Shown here: piece after piece, positions 24,054-32,768 of the stretch
Position numbering within the stretch: the first letter of the stretch is position 1
Layout: every line of letters begins with the position of its first letter
NCBI GenBank assembly: GCA_934692665.1
Contig: CAKUUG010000001.1
Coordinates: 80,215 to 144,214, forward strand
Direction of reading: 5' to 3'
Source of the DNA: an uncultured Candidatus Melainabacteria bacterium
GTDB taxonomy: Bacteria > Cyanobacteriota > Vampirovibrionia > Gastranaerophilales > Gastranaerophilaceae
Length of the DNA stretch: 64,000 nt
Translations under genes and position numbers: made by a program
Notes under the pieces: model-generated
Told to the model about the DNA's origin: nothing
Databases searched by the model: none
What the model saw: only the letters and a program-made list of their open reading frames with translations

Positions 24054-25331
24054 CTATTCTTCGGATTTTGGTTTTTTTATTCTTTTTTCAATAAATAATT
24101 CATGCACTCTTTTTCCTGTGTCTTTGTTCATATCAGGATATTCATCAAGACATTTTTTATAAAATGCTGCCATGTGCCATTTTTCCAAATCTGTCAATTC
24201 TTCTCCGGCCTTTTTTTTCAACAAAATACCTTTTAATAAATTATCGCCTTTCGCAATTCTGGACATTAATTCCGATTTTACTTCTTTTGATGCGATGCTA
24301 AGAATTTCAGAGTATTCAGGGTGTTCTTTGTGGAATACTTTCATTCTTTCTGATACAGCTATTCGTTTTTCGGGGTGATTTATATAAAATTGTTTCCCTT
24401 TTTCTGATAGCTCGGCAACCGCTTCGGGGTGTTCTTTGTAGAATGTTTTCATTTTTGCTGATTGTTGTATTCTTTTTTCCGGATGTTCTTCGTATTGTTT
24501 TTTCATTCTTTCTGAATGTGCTTTTGCACTTTCAGGGTGATTTCTGTTAAATTCTTTTTGAGCTTCTGACATTCTTTTTCGTACATTTTCATCTTTAAGA
24601 GATTCTCTTATTGCTCGGCTTGTTTTTTCCCTGATTTCCGGATTTTCAAATACTTTCTTTACTTGTATCGACATTTTTTCTTTGTCTTCAGGATGATCTA
24701 TATAGTGTTGTCTAAGACTGTTTGCGTGTTTTTCAACTGCATCAGGAGAAGAAGTTCTTAGCTGCTTTGTGTATTCTCCGTTTAATCTTCCTATGTTTAA
24801 TGCATCAAGCATAAAAAACAATGCATTGCCACGAATGCCGTATTTGTCTGCTTTGTTTACGCCGAGTCCCAGTGCATATTGTCTTTTTAATAATTCAAGA
24901 GAAAGGTTTTCGAGCGACAATCCTTCGATTTCTCCTTTTGAAATTGCGAGCATTTTTCTTGATAATTTCTCTTTGGGTAGGGTTTTTGCATCTATTACAT
25001 CCGAAAATTCAGGATATAGTTCTTTTGCTTCATCTAGAGAAGTGCATTCCGTTAGCTGTGAATAATAAGAATTGTGAATATTAAACAAATCCAAATCTCT
25101 GCCATTGATAGCATTTTCTCTAGCTAAATTCAAAATTGTTTCGTTTGGAAAATTTTCTTCTCCTATTGAGCGAAGAAGGTCAATCGAGGGCATTTTTTTC
25201 TCAAAAGTCAAACTCGAATTTTTGTTTTGGTATTCAAAACAGTCATTTTTAAGTTCCGGTGTATGTTGTCTGTTGAAGGTAGTTTTTTTAAAAAAACTAC
25301 GATGTATGTTATTTATTGCTGTAATTTTCAT
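24054..25331 (-). CDS. HPE-repeat protein (NUMOD3-like repeats), function unknown
   Basis: The frame opens at 25382, but the ATG at 25331 (425 aa, MKITAINNIHRSFF) is preferred because the upstream part is only a low-complexity run. Residues about 210-360 consist of roughly eight repeats of about 22 residues, of the form S-E-x-M-K-x-F-Y-x-x-H-P-E. These resemble the NUMOD3 DNA-binding repeats attached to homing endonucleases, but no GIY-YIG or HNH nuclease is present. The first half is helical and unrecognised; the last 60 residues are lysine-rich. It lacks a signal peptide. The start shares the MKI...N...F pattern with two other proteins here. DNA binding is a guess from the repeats. Confidence 0.7.
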   Translation of the reverse strand: MKITAINNIHRSFFKKTTFNRQHTPELKNDCFEYQNKNSSLTFEKKMPSIDLLRSIGEENFPNETILNLARENAINGRDLDLFNIHNSYYSQLTECTSLDEAKELYPEFSDVIDAKTLPKEKLSRKMLAISKGEIEGLSLENLSLELLKRQYALGLGVNKADKYGIRGNALFFMLDALNIGRLNGEYTKQLRTSSPDAVEKHANSLRQHYIDHPEDKEKMSIQVKKVFENPEIREKTSRAIRESLKDENVRKRMSEAQKEFNRNHPESAKAHSERMKKQYEEHPEKRIQQSAKMKTFYKEHPEAVAELSEKGKQFYINHPEKRIAVSERMKVFHKEHPEYSEILSIASKEVKSELMSRIAKGDNLLKGILLKKKAGEELTDLEKWHMAAFYKKCLDEYPDMNKDTGKRVHELFIEKRIKKPKSEE

Positions 25332-25442
25332 GGTATATGTAAAAAACAAGAAAAAAAATTTTTTTGCTACATAAAAAAGCATGCCAAAAAATTTTATATT
25401 TTTGAAATATTAAGAAATATTTCTTATTTTTTACAAATTATT

Positions 25443-25483
25443 AACATGTGAAAACATGCTCTACAACATGATTTTGACATGTT
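25443..25483. promoter_or_regulatory. Array of four ACATG boxes at helical spacing
   Basis: ACATG occurs at 25444, 25454, 25466 and 25477, that is, every 10-12 bp, and the outer copies form an inverted pair (AACATGT ... ACATGTT). It lies in the 277-bp divergent region between the HPE-repeat gene and yggS. A cooperative regulator site is plausible. Confidence 0.4.
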
Positions 25484-25516
25484 TTTTAATTTCTGCAATA
25501 TCAACAAAATGAATTA

Positions 25517-25545
25517 TTTGCAGGGGATAAAAAATATTTTATAAT
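25517..25545 (+). promoter_or_regulatory. Probable promoter of yggS-sepF
   Basis: TTTGCA (25517-25522), 17-bp spacer, TATAAT (25540-25545). The predicted transcript starts with an 8-bp inverted repeat, TATATCGA (25549-25556) with TCGATATA (25571-25578), which could form a 5' hairpin before the yggS ATG at 25609. Confidence 0.5.
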
Positions 25546-25608
25546 GGATATATCGATGGTTTTTAAAACTTCGATATATAGGGAGTTAATTTTTTACAAG
25601 GCTTTTAA

Positions 25609-26247
25609 ATGACTGTTGAAGAAAATCTGAATAGAATTTTAGAAGAAGTAAAAAATTATCACCCAAAAATTGTCGCAGTGACCAAATATTACGGCATAGA
25701 TAAAATGATAGAGGCCTATAATGCTGGATTAAGGGACTTTGCAGAAAACAAAGTGCTTGATGCAATAGGAAAAATCAACAATATAGATGATACGATAAAA
25801 TCGCAATCAGTTTATCATTTTATTGGTCATTTACAAACAAACAAAGTCAAACATGCAGTAGGGACTTTTGATTATATACATTCTGTAGATAGTGTAAAAG
25901 TAGCCAAATGCGTAGACAGTGAAGCAAATAAAAAAGGCATTATCCAAAAAATTCTTATTCAAGTAAATAATGCCAATGAAACACAGAAGTTTGGCATCGC
26001 ACCTTGTAATCTTGAAAATTTAATTGATGATATCTCTAATATGCACAATGTTGAACTTGTCGGATTGATGAACATTGCACCATTAACAGATGATATCAAC
26101 GAACTAAACAGACTCTTTTGTGAAATGAGAAAACTCAAAGAACAATACAACCTAAAAGAACTCTCTATGGGAATGAGTCATGATTACAAAATAGCACTCG
26201 ATAACGGTGCAACAATGATAAGATTAGGCAGAATATTATTTAAATAA
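25609..26247 (+). CDS. yggS: YggS/PROSC family pyridoxal phosphate homeostasis protein
   Basis: The 212-aa protein binds pyridoxal 5'-phosphate on a TIM-barrel fold and buffers PLP levels; it has no known catalytic reaction. The PLP lysine is K26 in VAVTKYYG, and the family segments HFIGHLQTNK and GMSHDYKIALDNGATMIRLG (phosphate-binding end) are present. The family usually has SMGMSxDxxxAI; this copy has SHDYKIAL. It is slightly shorter than the family norm of about 225. It is directly followed by sepF, an arrangement shared by cyanobacteria and Firmicutes. Confidence 0.92.
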   Translation: MTVEENLNRILEEVKNYHPKIVAVTKYYGIDKMIEAYNAGLRDFAENKVLDAIGKINNIDDTIKSQSVYHFIGHLQTNKVKHAVGTFDYIHSVDSVKVAKCVDSEANKKGIIQKILIQVNNANETQKFGIAPCNLENLIDDISNMHNVELVGLMNIAPLTDDINELNRLFCEMRKLKEQYNLKELSMGMSHDYKIALDNGATMIRLGRILFK

Positions 26248-26265
26248 ATATCTAAAGGAGAAAAA

Positions 26266-26772
26266 ATGGCACTTTCAGAAAAAATTAAAGAAATTATCGG
26301 AGATTTGGTAGGTTCACTAAATCCTATGGAACCCGATGATGATGTATATGGAACAGATGAAGCAGATAACGGATATGGCGCTGAATTCCCTACAAATGAC
26401 AACGCTGCATTAAATCCTGTTTTCAAAGAAACAAATCCAATCAGAAAAAATCGTTCTAATTTAAGAGTTCTGCCTCAACCAAAAGCTGGTGCAAATGAAA
26501 TTGTTGTTATTGAACCAAAAGCGTATAACGAATCGATTTCAATTGTTGAAGCTTTGAAAGAAAAAAAGACAGTAATTTTAAACCTTCAACTTTTAGACAG
26601 AGAACAATCTCAACGTATCGTTGACTTTTTGTGTGGATGCACTCACGCTCTAGATGGTGGTCAAAAGAAAGTTGGAGAAAATGTATTTATCTTTACACCA
26701 TCAAACACCAGCATTTCACAAGAATTTGTTAATTCAAAATTGTCAACAGATGCTATGTGGACAAAAGCATAA
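26266..26772 (+). CDS. sepF: Cell division protein SepF
   Basis: SepF binds FtsZ and the membrane and shapes the Z ring in Firmicutes, Actinobacteria and cyanobacteria. The 168-aa protein has an N-terminal amphipathic helix (ALSEKIKEIIGDLVG), a flexible acidic linker to about residue 70, and the SepF core: EIVVIEPKAYNES, KTVILNLQLLDREQSQRIVDFLCG, and a final NVFIFTPSNTSIS. It has a strong AAAGGAG site. The presence of SepF in a lipid A-producing organism supports a cyanobacterial relative. Confidence 0.95.
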   Translation: MALSEKIKEIIGDLVGSLNPMEPDDDVYGTDEADNGYGAEFPTNDNAALNPVFKETNPIRKNRSNLRVLPQPKAGANEIVVIEPKAYNESISIVEALKEKKTVILNLQLLDREQSQRIVDFLCGCTHALDGGQKKVGENVFIFTPSNTSISQEFVNSKLSTDAMWTKA

Positions 26773-26828
26773 ATAAAACATAGCTTTTATACTGAAAGTG
26801 CAAAAAATAAAAGCGATAAAATTTAAAC

Positions 26829-26921
26829 AATACAAGAACAAAAAGCTACTGGTGGATTGTTCTTTGTATTACGGAGAATAGAGAGTTAATATGTTAAGGT
26901 GTCAATTGACGCCTTTTATTT
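26829..26921 (+). ncRNA. Candidate small RNA or attenuator downstream of sepF
   Basis: Downstream of sepF lies a long hairpin (26829-26841 with 26857-26870, 13 bp with one bulge, 15-nt loop), a spacer containing GGAG, and then a terminator hairpin. A possible -10 TAAAAT is at 26817-26822 but no clear -35. The two-hairpin arrangement is typical of a small RNA or a 3' UTR element; there is no protein-coding explanation except a 17-codon frame. No known RNA family recognised. Confidence 0.35.
26896..26921 (+). terminator. Rho-independent terminator after sepF region
   Basis: AAGGTGTC (26896-26903) pairs with GACGCCTT (26908-26915) with one G-T, loop AATT, followed by TTATTTTTT. Confidence 0.75.
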
Positions 26922-26931
26922 TTTGTGTGAA

Positions 26932-27024
26932 TTATTTTTTGTAAAACATTGAAATTATATCCATTAAAAGAAAAACAAACCCCAACACCAAACATATAAC
27001 AAGTATTATTTTGTCTTTTTTCAT
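26932..27024 (-). CDS. Small single-span membrane protein (30 aa) after priA
   Basis: A 30-codon frame reads MKKDKIILVICLVLGFVFLL and ends DIISMFYKK. It has a positively charged start, one hydrophobic helix of about 20 residues and a basic end, as in small membrane proteins. It starts 14 bp after the priA stop with AGAAAGATAAAG before the ATG (weak site). It is the last gene of the polA-priA run. No homologue recognised; it could be a chance frame, but hydrophobicity and placement favour a real gene. Confidence 0.5.
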   Translation of the reverse strand: MKKDKIILVICLVLGFVFLLMDIISMFYKK

Positions 27025-27038
27025 CTTTATCTTTCTAA

Positions 27039-29060
27039 TTACAAAATGTCACTAGGGTCGATATCAACTACCATTTTTATATCATCGGGAAGTTTTATTG
27101 TTTTTAAAAATCGAAGAATTATTTTATGTCCGTTTTCATCAAGTTTGTTTTTGATTAAAATATTAAACCTGTACTCTTCTTTGATTCTACTAATTACACA
27201 AGGACATGGGCCCAATACAATGAGCCTTTCATCTAGAGAGAGTTTTTTTATGTAATTAGACAGGTGAAGTTCAATTTCTAAGGCTGATTTTTCTGCTCGA
27301 AATTCGTTTTTTGAAGATAAAATTACTCTTATCATTTTAGAAAAAGGAGGGTAATCTAACATTTCTCTCATTTGAATTTCATTTTCGTAAAATTCTTCAT
27401 AGTTTTGTTCTTTTGCGTTGTTTAAATAAATATTTTCTTTGTTATAAGTTTGAAAAATGACTTTTCCTTCTTTTTCGCCTCTGCCTGACCTTCCTGCAAC
27501 TTGTGTCAAAATTGAAAAACCTCTTTCAGAACTTCTATAATCAGGCAAATTAAAACTCAAATCCGCATTAATTACACCAACAAGTGTAACGTTTTTGTTA
27601 TCCAAGCCTTTTGCTATCATTTGTGTACCAATTAAAATATCTATTTCTTTTTTTTGAAAACGTTTCAAGATTTCTAAATGTTCATTTTTTTTGGACAAGC
27701 TGTCCGAATCAAGCCTTTCTATTCTATAATCAGGAAAATGAGCTTTTGCTACTGTTTCTACTTTTTGCGAACCCATGCCAAAGTGTTCAAAATTTTCGCT
27801 TCCGCATTTTTTACATTTTGGAGTTTTGATTTCATAGTTACAATAGTGGCATTTATACGAATCTGTGGAAGAATGATAAATCAGTGGTATTGCACATTTT
27901 GGGCATTCAATTATTGTTCCGCATTCCATACATTGAGTGTAGCTCGAAAAACCCCTGCGATTAATCAAAAATATAACTTGATTCCCGTTTTCTATTGTTT
28001 GTTTTACTTGTTCTTTTAAAGTTCTTGAAAAAAGAGTGTAGTTTTTTTCTTGTCTTTCTTCTTTCATATCAATAACACAAACTTTGGGCAGTAGAGAGTT
28101 GTTGTAGCGTTCTTTTAATTTAAAAAGAGAATTTGTATTTATTGCTTCATAGTAGCTTTCGATAGATGGAGTTGCAGAACCCAAAATTAGTCTTGCATTG
28201 TACAATTCACACAGTTTTTTTGCGACATCTTTTGTGTTGTAGCGAGGGTTTGGCATTGTTTGTTTATAGCTGGAATCGTGTTCTTCATCTATAATTACCA
28301 GCCCCAAATTTTGTATCGGAGCAAAAATTGCACTTCTTGCTCCAAATAGTATTTTTATTTCATTGTTTCTCAATTTTTTCCAAGTTTCATATTTTTCAGC
28401 TTCTGTAATAGAACTATGCCAAATCGCTACACAATCTGAGCCAAAATGTTCTATTGTCCTGATTGTAAGCTGTGTGACAAGAGTGATTTCCGGAGCCAAA
28501 AAAATGACATTTTTGCCGTTTTTTATTGCGTCTTCGATTAATTTAAAATAAATTTCAGTTTTACCGGAGCCTGTTATTCCATACAAAAGAGAAGTTTTAG
28601 CGTTTACGTGATTGATTTCGTCGTAGACTTTTTGTTGGATGGGAGAAAGAAAGTGTTCTTTTTCGATTTTTTTGATTTCTTTGATTTTGTTTTCTATTTT
28701 TGGTTTTCTATAGTTTTTTACATTTTTTTCAAAGAATTTTTGCGGCAAGGCTGTATTGAGTACTGTTTGGACATCACAAAAATAATAATATGCGACCCAT
28801 TCTAACAATTTTAAATATTCAAGAGTGAAAAGCGGCGTTTTTTCGATGATTTCTGTTATTTCTTTTGCTTTTATTCCTTCTTCTAAATAATCACTAAACC
28901 CGACCACATAAGCCTTTAGTCCTTCTTTTCTTCTACCAAAAGGTACTACAACACAACAGCCTATTTTTATATCATCTTTTAAATTTTGAGGAATCAAATA
29001 GCTGAATGTTTTTGAGCCTAGTTTTCCTATGTCAACTAGGACTTGTGCATATTTTGGCAT
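27039..29060 (-). CDS. priA: Primosomal replication restart helicase PriA
   Basis: The 673-aa SF2 helicase restarts stalled replication forks by loading DnaB. It shows the N-terminal 3'-OH DNA-binding domain (about residues 1-110), Walker A GITGSGKTE, Walker B DEEHDSSYKQ, and helicase motifs LILGSATPSIES and GTQMIAKGLD. Between them is the zinc-binding module with its eight cysteines (CMECGTIIECPKC, CHYCNYE, CKKCGSE). It is somewhat shorter than E. coli PriA (732). Its ATG overlaps the upstream gene stop (TAATG). Confidence 0.96.
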   Translation of the reverse strand: MPKYAQVLVDIGKLGSKTFSYLIPQNLKDDIKIGCCVVVPFGRRKEGLKAYVVGFSDYLEEGIKAKEITEIIEKTPLFTLEYLKLLEWVAYYYFCDVQTVLNTALPQKFFEKNVKNYRKPKIENKIKEIKKIEKEHFLSPIQQKVYDEINHVNAKTSLLYGITGSGKTEIYFKLIEDAIKNGKNVIFLAPEITLVTQLTIRTIEHFGSDCVAIWHSSITEAEKYETWKKLRNNEIKILFGARSAIFAPIQNLGLVIIDEEHDSSYKQTMPNPRYNTKDVAKKLCELYNARLILGSATPSIESYYEAINTNSLFKLKERYNNSLLPKVCVIDMKEERQEKNYTLFSRTLKEQVKQTIENGNQVIFLINRRGFSSYTQCMECGTIIECPKCAIPLIYHSSTDSYKCHYCNYEIKTPKCKKCGSENFEHFGMGSQKVETVAKAHFPDYRIERLDSDSLSKKNEHLEILKRFQKKEIDILIGTQMIAKGLDNKNVTLVGVINADLSFNLPDYRSSERGFSILTQVAGRSGRGEKEGKVIFQTYNKENIYLNNAKEQNYEEFYENEIQMREMLDYPPFSKMIRVILSSKNEFRAEKSALEIELHLSNYIKKLSLDERLIVLGPCPCVISRIKEEYRFNILIKNKLDENGHKIILRFLKTIKLPDDIKMVVDIDPSDIL

Positions 29061-29419
29061 TATTTTATTTGTCCTATCGGGTTTTTTAATTTTGCAGAAA
29101 TCAAATTAAAAACATCTGTCGCAACGACGCTGCCCAAAGAATAATCACTGTTTTGGGGTAGGATTTTTATTTCGGTTTGATTTTGATAACGTTTTGTAAC
29201 TGTCAAAAGATAGTATTTTGCACCGTTGGTAAACAAAATATAGCCGTTTTTTGATTGAATTTCTGAAATTGTGTATTCGTTTGTAGAATTTAAAACGGCA
29301 ATTGCATTCAAAAACAAGGTATCGGCGTCTGTTCCATAGAGTTTGTAGCATTCTTCCAGATTAAATGCGAAAACATTTAAAGATAATAACAAACTAAAAA
29401 CTAAAAATATCTTTTTCAT
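29060..29419 (-). CDS. Small secreted protein between polA and priA
   Basis: The 119-aa protein begins with a clear signal peptide (MKKIFLVFSLLLSLNVFAFN). The mature part, roughly 100 residues, is unrecognised; LEECYKLYGTDADTLFLNAIAVL and later alternating hydrophobic strands suggest a small mixed fold. It overlaps both polA (ATG at 29419 within the polA stop) and priA by 1 bp, so it is translated with DNA replication genes although it is exported. The association is probably historical rather than functional. Confidence 0.75.
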   Translation of the reverse strand: MKKIFLVFSLLLSLNVFAFNLEECYKLYGTDADTLFLNAIAVLNSTNEYTISEIQSKNGYILFTNGAKYYLLTVTKRYQNQTEIKILPQNSDYSLGSVVATDVFNLISAKLKNPIGQIK

Positions 29420-32034
29420 TATTTTTCCATCCAGGTTTTGCCATATCCTACTTCAACTTTCAGAGGAACAAGCAGCGGTTGATTCATTTCCATTGTTTTA
29501 ACAGTTAGGTTTTTGATTTCTTCTATTTCATTATCATCTACTTCCAAAACAAGTTCATCATGGATTTGTAGTATCATTTTTGATTTATAGTTTTTTAATT
29601 TGTTAAACAATTCTACCATTGCCATTTTTATTATGTCGGCACTTGTTCCTTGCAGAGGGGCGTTGATTGCGGCACGATAAGCAAATTCTCTAATGTTTGC
29701 ATTTCTTGAATTTAGTTCTGCACCAAGGTATCTTCTTCTTCCATATAGCGTTTCTACATATCCGTTATTTTGTGCAAATTCAACCGTTTCTTGCATATAT
29801 TGAGATATTTTCGGATAAGTTTCAAAATATTTGTTAATCAATTCTTGTGCTTCTGCAGGTGTGATTTTTAATGTTTGAGCTAAACCATAGCGAGTTTGTC
29901 CGTATATTATTCCAAAATTTACTGTTTTTGCAGTTCTTCGTTGTTTTTTTGTGACTTCTTCTATTGGAATATTGTATATTTTAGATGCCGTAACGCTATG
30001 AACGTCAATATCGTTTGTGAATGAATTGATTAAAGTTTCATCTTTAGAATAATGTGCCAAAAGTCTCAATTCTACCTGCGAATAATCTGCAGAAAAAATC
30101 ACGCTGTTTGGATTTGATGGAACAAAACCTCCTCTGATGCGATTTGAAAATTCTGTTCTTATTGGAATATTTTGCAAATTTGGGTCAGAAGAAGATAATC
30201 TACCTGTTGTTGTTACTATTTGATTAAAATGAGTGTGGATTTTTCCATCTTCTTTTATTAATTTTGGCAGAGCATCAATATATGTATTTTTCAATTTCAT
30301 CAACTGTCTGTGTTCTAATATATCAGCTGCGATTTCATACTCTAATGCCAAATCTTCAAGAATTTTTGCTCCTGTTGAAAAATTTCCAGATTTGCCTTTT
30401 TTCTTTGGTGCGATTTGCAATTTTTCAAAAAGTGCTTCTGCGACTTGCTTTGGAGAATTTATATTAAAGACATATCCGACAACATCGAAAATCTTTTTTT
30501 CGTATTCTTTTACTTTTTTTGTTATTTCTTCATCCAGAGTTTTAAAACACTCTACATCCAACTTTACTCCTGTTTTTTCCATATCTTTCAAAACAAAAGC
30601 AAGTGGAAGTTCTGTAAAATTCAGCAATTGAAGTTCTTTTTCAGATAAATTTTTGTTGTAAAATTCATACAAATCAATCAAATACGAAGCAAGAAGAGGG
30701 TAGTTTTTTTCATCAGGTAATGCTTTTAGATATTCGTTGATTTGTGTAATTAAGTCATGCTTTCTAGAGGAATCTTTTATATAACTTGCCAATTGAACGT
30801 CGCAAACTACGTTTTTGATATTTGTTTCTATGCTTTTTATGTCATAGGTTATTTTTTTTATTTCAGGATTTTCGATTATTGATTTTGCTTCGTTTATTGG
30901 GAGTTTTATTGTTTTGTTTTCTTTTGAAATATGACAGTAATTTTTGTCTTCAAAATCTACCAAAAATCCTATTGTATCGCCATTATTTATTTCTTCTAAA
31001 GACAATTTTTCCAGATTTTTTGGTTTTTCTTTTTCTGTATCACGAAAACCAAAAAGCCCCAATTGTTCTTGTTGCGGTGTTTCATCCAGAGAAGCGAATT
31101 TTACGATTTCATCCGAACAAGATTTTTCTCCTTTAAATAAAGATAAAATTTTATCAATTTTTTTGATAAAAGTGTAAAATTGAAGTTTTTGCAAAAATTT
31201 TGCGACATTTTCTTTGTTTGGGATATTAAGACAAGCTTTTTCAAAATCAAAATTAATGTCTACATCTTCTATTATTTTTGCCAAAAATTGCGACAAATAG
31301 GCTTCTTCTTTGCCGTTTGTCAGTTTTTCTTTTAAAGCTTTTTTTGTAATGTTTTCGATATTTTTGTATATGTTGTCCAAATTTTCATATTCATTAAGCA
31401 AACTCGCAGCAGTTTTTGGTCCGATACCTTTGATTCCCGGAATATTGTCGGACGTATCGCCGCAAAGAGCCTTGTAGTCAACGATTTGGCTCGGGTAAAC
31501 TTCCATTTTCTTAAAGACTTCTTCTTTGTTGTATTTTAGAAGTTCTCCTTTTGACGGAATTAAAATCGTAACCAAACCTTCATCGTCAACGAGCTGAAAT
31601 GCATCTCTATCACCTGTTAAAACATAAGTTTTATGTCCGAGATTTTTGGCTTCTTTTGAAATTGTGCCTATAATATCATCGCCTTCAAACCCTTTTTTTG
31701 TGTAAATAGGGATTTCAAATGCTTCTAGACCTTCTTTAATCAACTCTAATTGACTTCTTAAAGAATCAGGCATAGAGAGTCTGTTGGATTTGTATTCTTT
31801 GTATTTTTCCACTCTAAAAGTATCTTTTGAAACATCAAACGCAACAGAGATGGCATTTGGCTTCAGGTTCATTTTTTCATCAGACAAAAGGTCAAAAATT
31901 GCTTTAAAAAACCCATAAACAGCCCAAGTAGGCTCATGAGAAGTTGTTTGCATATTGGTGCGTTCGAGTGCAAAAAACATTCTGAAAGCTAGAGCGTGTC
32001 CATCTATCAAAAGAAGCGTTTTTTTGTTTTCCAT
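29419..32034 (-). CDS. polA: DNA polymerase I
   Basis: The 871-aa family A polymerase removes RNA primers and fills gaps. Residues about 1-290 form the 5'-3' exonuclease (LLIDGHALAFRMFFAL, GFEGDDIIGT, LCGDTSDNIPGI). The middle, about 330-490, is the 3'-5' exonuclease-like domain, strongly divergent, so proofreading is doubtful. The C-terminal polymerase domain has motif A (FSADYSQVELRLLAH), motif B (RRTAKTVNFGIIYG) and motif C (QIHDELVLEV). ATG 32034 follows GGAATT. It heads a run with the secreted protein and priA. Confidence 0.96.
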   Translation of the reverse strand: MENKKTLLLIDGHALAFRMFFALERTNMQTTSHEPTWAVYGFFKAIFDLLSDEKMNLKPNAISVAFDVSKDTFRVEKYKEYKSNRLSMPDSLRSQLELIKEGLEAFEIPIYTKKGFEGDDIIGTISKEAKNLGHKTYVLTGDRDAFQLVDDEGLVTILIPSKGELLKYNKEEVFKKMEVYPSQIVDYKALCGDTSDNIPGIKGIGPKTAASLLNEYENLDNIYKNIENITKKALKEKLTNGKEEAYLSQFLAKIIEDVDINFDFEKACLNIPNKENVAKFLQKLQFYTFIKKIDKILSLFKGEKSCSDEIVKFASLDETPQQEQLGLFGFRDTEKEKPKNLEKLSLEEINNGDTIGFLVDFEDKNYCHISKENKTIKLPINEAKSIIENPEIKKITYDIKSIETNIKNVVCDVQLASYIKDSSRKHDLITQINEYLKALPDEKNYPLLASYLIDLYEFYNKNLSEKELQLLNFTELPLAFVLKDMEKTGVKLDVECFKTLDEEITKKVKEYEKKIFDVVGYVFNINSPKQVAEALFEKLQIAPKKKGKSGNFSTGAKILEDLALEYEIAADILEHRQLMKLKNTYIDALPKLIKEDGKIHTHFNQIVTTTGRLSSSDPNLQNIPIRTEFSNRIRGGFVPSNPNSVIFSADYSQVELRLLAHYSKDETLINSFTNDIDVHSVTASKIYNIPIEEVTKKQRRTAKTVNFGIIYGQTRYGLAQTLKITPAEAQELINKYFETYPKISQYMQETVEFAQNNGYVETLYGRRRYLGAELNSRNANIREFAYRAAINAPLQGTSADIIKMAMVELFNKLKNYKSKMILQIHDELVLEVDDNEIEEIKNLTVKTMEMNQPLLVPLKVEVGYGKTWMEK

Positions 32035-32068
32035 ACGATTAATTCCTTAGAGTTTTTATATTATTTTA

Positions 32069-32767
32069 CTATAAATTTCTTAAACTTCTAAGTTTTTTTC
32101 TATCCATTTTGGGCTTCATACAAATCCAAAAGAAATTTTTAATGTAAGGTGCAACAAGCATTATTAATGAACTGAAAACTATATCATAGCCGAATTTGCT
32201 GCCGCTTACAACGTTTATGATTAATGGAATCATAGAAAAATCTATTGCTTTAAATATTGCAAGAATTACGCAATAAATAAAAGCACAAGTATGAATCGCA
32301 AAAACTCCCAAAATTGCACACAAAATTCTGACTCTTTTTGTGTGTTTGAACTTTAGTAATGCACCGACTATAAAAATTGCAAAAATAAAACCCAAAAAAT
32401 ACCCGAAAGGATATGTTTTTATGTATTCGAGTCCGCCTCCAAATAAAAATATCGGATAGATAAAAAATCCTACAAGCAAATACAGTACAAAAGTAATAAG
32501 ACTGTACATTCTGCCTATTAAATAAATTATAAATATCATAGCCGGAATCTGCGGACAGTAGGTTACTTCTTTTGTTGCAATAGAAAAACTTCCGTCAACA
32601 AATTTTAAAACAGGCATTGAAAAATTCAGTTGCGTAAATGTTGTAACCAAAATCAACAAAAAACACAATCCGCAAACAATCAAAGTACCCAATGTAAAAG
32701 GGGTTTTTTGACCTTTGTATATATATTGTTCAAATATATCTCTGTATCTTTTGTTAATTTTTAACAT
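32069..32767 (-). CDS. BioY-like membrane protein (probable biotin ECF transporter S component)
   Basis: The 232-aa integral membrane protein has about six hydrophobic segments. The block LIGRMYSLITFVLYLLVG, then GGLEYIKTYPFGYFLGF, corresponds to the BioY hallmark (L-G-x3-G...YLxxG...P-x-G-Y-x-x-G-F). BioY binds biotin and imports it with ECF energy-coupling ATPases, none of which are in the window. Two features are odd: a 30-residue extension before the first membrane segment and a basic C-terminus. It lies 2 bp after rimI. Biotin demand is explained by the biotinylated decarboxylase at 48.4-50.2 kb. The family call is moderate. Confidence 0.65.
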   Translation of the reverse strand: MLKINKRYRDIFEQYIYKGQKTPFTLGTLIVCGLCFLLILVTTFTQLNFSMPVLKFVDGSFSIATKEVTYCPQIPAMIFIIYLIGRMYSLITFVLYLLVGFFIYPIFLFGGGLEYIKTYPFGYFLGFIFAIFIVGALLKFKHTKRVRILCAILGVFAIHTCAFIYCVILAIFKAIDFSMIPLIINVVSGSKFGYDIVFSSLIMLVAPYIKNFFWICMKPKMDRKKLRSLRNL

Positions 32768-32768
32768 T

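Noticed and set aside
26889..26945. 17-codon frame after GGAG downstream of sepF
   Set aside because: It runs through the terminator stem; coding is unlikely.
30400..31150. Proofreading exonuclease activity in PolA
   Set aside because: A D-x-E pair can be found (VDFED) but the other catalytic positions do not align clearly, so I do not claim an active 3'-5' exonuclease.
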